Shown: positions 61,815-64,000 of the stretch, in pieces
Layout of the letters: every line of letters begins with the position of its first letter
How positions within the stretch are numbered: position 1 is the stretch's first letter
Assembly (NCBI GenBank): GCA_947495975.1
Contig: CANMBE010000002.1
Coordinates: 1-64,000 of the forward strand
Length of the DNA: 64,000 nucleotides
Source: Ignavibacteria bacterium
GTDB taxonomy: Bacteria; Bacteroidota; Ignavibacteria; Kapaibacteriales; Kapaibacteriaceae
Reading direction: 5' to 3'
Notes under the pieces: model-generated
What the model saw: the letters and a program-made list of their open reading frames with translations, nothing else
Databases searched by the model: none
Told to the model about the DNA's origin: nothing
Program-made: the position numbers and the translations under genes

Positions 61815-62590
61815 ATGAACTGTTCAGAATCGGATTTCTGGCATTCACGTGGATTGACCTCGTTGACGTATTACTCATAACGATTCTCTTCTACGTTGTT
61901 TATCACACACTGCGCGATACCCTAGCAGTGCAGATCCTTATTGTATTGGGTCTGGTGCTCATTCTGAGCTTTGTAACTGATGCAGCAGGAATGAGGTCAG
62001 TAAATTGGGTTCTTCGGCGTATCGGAGACATTGGATTGATTGCATTCGTAGTGCTCTTTCAGCCTGAACTCCGAAGAGTACTACTCATTCTCACTCAGTC
62101 TCGACTTTTCCGCGTGTTTGTACGAATGAGCAATTCCGAGACAATAGATGATGTGATTGAGGCCGTCACAGATCTTGCCGCAAAACACATTGGCGCTCTC
62201 ATTGTGTTCTCGCGTTCTGAGCACATCAAGGTAACTGTTGATACTGGCATTGAGCTTCATGCGAGTGTTTCATCCGAACTCTTACTGTCCATCTTCAACC
62301 CACGTTCGCCACTCCATGACGGTGCAATTGTTATCGATAATCGCTCACTCGTTGCTGCCCGTTGTGTTTTGCCCCTTAGCAGCACCCAACGAGTTGGTAC
62401 CAGGAACCTCGGTACACGTCACAGAGCAGGGCTTGGGTTAGCCGAACAAGCAGACGTTGTTGTTCTCATCCTTTCTGAAGAGCGAGGCACTGTAAGCCTT
62501 GCATACAGAGGCGAGCTCGAGCTTGATATTCCCCTTCATGATCTGCGTGATAGATTGCAAGAAAGACTTGCTTCCATTGCTGCCGTATAA
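61811..62590 (+). CDS. cdaA: diadenylate cyclase, CdaA type
   Basis: N-terminal TM segments; VLFQPELRRVL, LHDGAIVI, GTRHRAGLGLAEQ (DGA / RHR motifs). Confidence 0.94.
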   Translation: MNELFRIGFLAFTWIDLVDVLLITILFYVVYHTLRDTLAVQILIVLGLVLILSFVTDAAGMRSVNWVLRRIGDIGLIAFVVLFQPELRRVLLILTQSRLFRVFVRMSNSETIDDVIEAVTDLAAKHIGALIVFSRSEHIKVTVDTGIELHASVSSELLLSIFNPRSPLHDGAIVIDNRSLVAARCVLPLSSTQRVGTRNLGTRHRAGLGLAEQADVVVLILSEERGTVSLAYRGELELDIPLHDLRDRLQERLASIAAV

Positions 62591-62601
62591 GTAGACCGTA
62601 T

Positions 62602-63279
62602 ATGACCCTCAGACCAGCTCGAATTTTTACTCCATTTGATGTACAAAGACAAGGCCTTGTTGATGTTCTGCGTTCACGTGGCATCGTTGATGAGTCAGTC
62701 CTTGCATCTATTCATATCGTTCCTCGCGAAATGTTTGTGCCCCCTGCCATGACGGGTCGTGCATATGAAGATTCGGCCCTCCCTATCGATAATCGGCAGA
62801 CCATCTCTCAGCCCTATACCGTTGCCTTCATGACCCAAGCACTTCGTCTTACAAGAGGAATGAAAGTGTTGGAGATTGGGACCGGTAGTGGCTACCAAGC
62901 CGCAGTGCTTGCTCAGATTGGTGCCAATGTTGTCTCCATTGAACGTCATCCATTGTTATCGAGCAAGGCACGCTCCGTGTTATCCTCACTGGGCTATACA
63001 GTGAATTGCCGGGTAGGTGATGGAACCATCGGCTTTCGTGAGGGTGGGCCCTACGATGGCATCATTGTAACGGCAGGCGCTCCCGATGTTCCGGAGCCCC
63101 TTGCCAAGCAGCTTGTTGTTGGCGGACGTTTAGTTGTTCCAGTTGGATCGCTCGAAAACCAAACACTGTACCGTGTTATCCGCACGGCTGAAGATGCTTG
63201 GAAAGTAGAAGACCTTGGCCCATTTAAATTTGTGCCGCTCATCGGTAGGTCAGGTTGGGATGAATCCATTACTCCTTGA
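62602..63279 (+). CDS. pcm: protein-L-isoaspartate O-methyltransferase
   Basis: PREMFVPPA, QTISQPYTVAFMTQAL, VLEIGTGSGYQAAVLA. Confidence 0.95.
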   Translation: MTLRPARIFTPFDVQRQGLVDVLRSRGIVDESVLASIHIVPREMFVPPAMTGRAYEDSALPIDNRQTISQPYTVAFMTQALRLTRGMKVLEIGTGSGYQAAVLAQIGANVVSIERHPLLSSKARSVLSSLGYTVNCRVGDGTIGFREGGPYDGIIVTAGAPDVPEPLAKQLVVGGRLVVPVGSLENQTLYRVIRTAEDAWKVEDLGPFKFVPLIGRSGWDESITP

Positions 63280-64000
63280 AAACCGAAACGTACTCGTGAT
63301 AGCTGGACCCACTGCTGTTGGTAAAACGGCCGTTGCCCTTGCTCTTGCAGATCATCTGCGGTGCGAGATCATTGGTGCTGATGCGCGCCAAGTGTACCGC
63401 ACCATGGATATCGGCACTGCAAAGCCAACTGCAGAAGAACAAAGCCGAGTACATCATTATTGTATTGATATTCGTGATCCACATGAATCATACAGTGCGG
63501 CCGAATACGCTTCGGACGCACGTGCAGCAATATCATCTGTAGCGCTTGATACCTTGCCAATCATGGTAGGAGGCTCTGGGCTGTACATCAGTGCTGCGCT
63601 TGACGGTCTTTCAACTGGTGGTACTGCCTCTGATCCAAGCGTACGAGATGAATTGCAACGAGACTTTGATGAACGTGGAAGAGAATCAATGTTTCTTGAG
63701 CTTGAAGATCTCGATCCACGTGCCGCACAACGATACGCCGACCGTAATCCCAGACGAGTACAACGTGCGCTCGAGTTTATTCGCATAACAGGACGCCCCT
63801 TTTCAAGCACATGGGACTTGCCTCGCGATAGTCCAGGAGTAAACGCACTCTACGTTTGTATTTCGCAAGACCAACGAGACCTTCACACCTTGATTCATTC
63901 CCGATGTGAGAACATGTGGGCTTCGGGATTACTTCAAGAGACAAAGGATGTTTTGGACCTTGGCGTTACCCGCAGTGCACAATCATTGCACACTGTAGGT
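63260..64000 (+). CDS. miaA: tRNA dimethylallyltransferase, truncated by window edge
   Basis: MNPLLLENRNVLVIAGPTAVGKTAVALALADHLRCEIIGADARQVYRTMDIGTAKPT; open to the end of the window; not in the ORF track because no stop is present. Confidence 0.93.
   Translation, partial: MNPLLLENRNVLVIAGPTAVGKTAVALALADHLRCEIIGADARQVYRTMDIGTAKPTAEEQSRVHHYCIDIRDPHESYSAAEYASDARAAISSVALDTLPIMVGGSGLYISAALDGLSTGGTASDPSVRDELQRDFDERGRESMFLELEDLDPRAAQRYADRNPRRVQRALEFIRITGRPFSSTWDLPRDSPGVNALYVCISQDQRDLHTLIHSRCENMWASGLLQETKDVLDLGVTRSAQSLHTVG

Overview
The window is a gene-dense bacterial chromosomal segment, mostly housekeeping genes. It looks like the FCB/Bacteroidetes-Chlorobi side of the tree: T9SS-like C-terminal sorting regions, Ig-like and ASH-repeat secreted proteins, LptD, DUF4249 next to a TonB-dependent receptor, and candidate TAnnTTTG-type promoter elements. 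I assign about 53 CDSs (one truncated at the right edge), two tRNA genes (Ala-GGC, Asp-GTC), a few hairpin terminators and two gene remnants. I see no CRISPR array, rRNA operon, insertion sequence, prophage or recognisable defence island. The observations I consider most worth following up are: (1) the octamer AAGGGGCT/AGCCCCTT is strikingly over-represented across the window, on both strands and in several reading frames; (2) the one large 'empty' interval (54.7-55.4 kb) holds a frameshifted response-regulator receiver pseudogene and a 29-aa alpha/beta-hydrolase-like N-terminal fragment; (3) an uncharacterised ATP-grasp-like protein sits next to an amidohydrolase; (4) RdgB is fused to a carboxymuconolactone-decarboxylase-like domain; (5) a set of pterin genes includes an animal-like PTPS and a TGX3RXG (PTR1/FolM-type) reductase; (6) a secreted protein has ASH repeats with a recurring cysteine pair. 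I did not find a clear new multi-gene system. All calls are from reading the sequence and ORF translations, with no database search.
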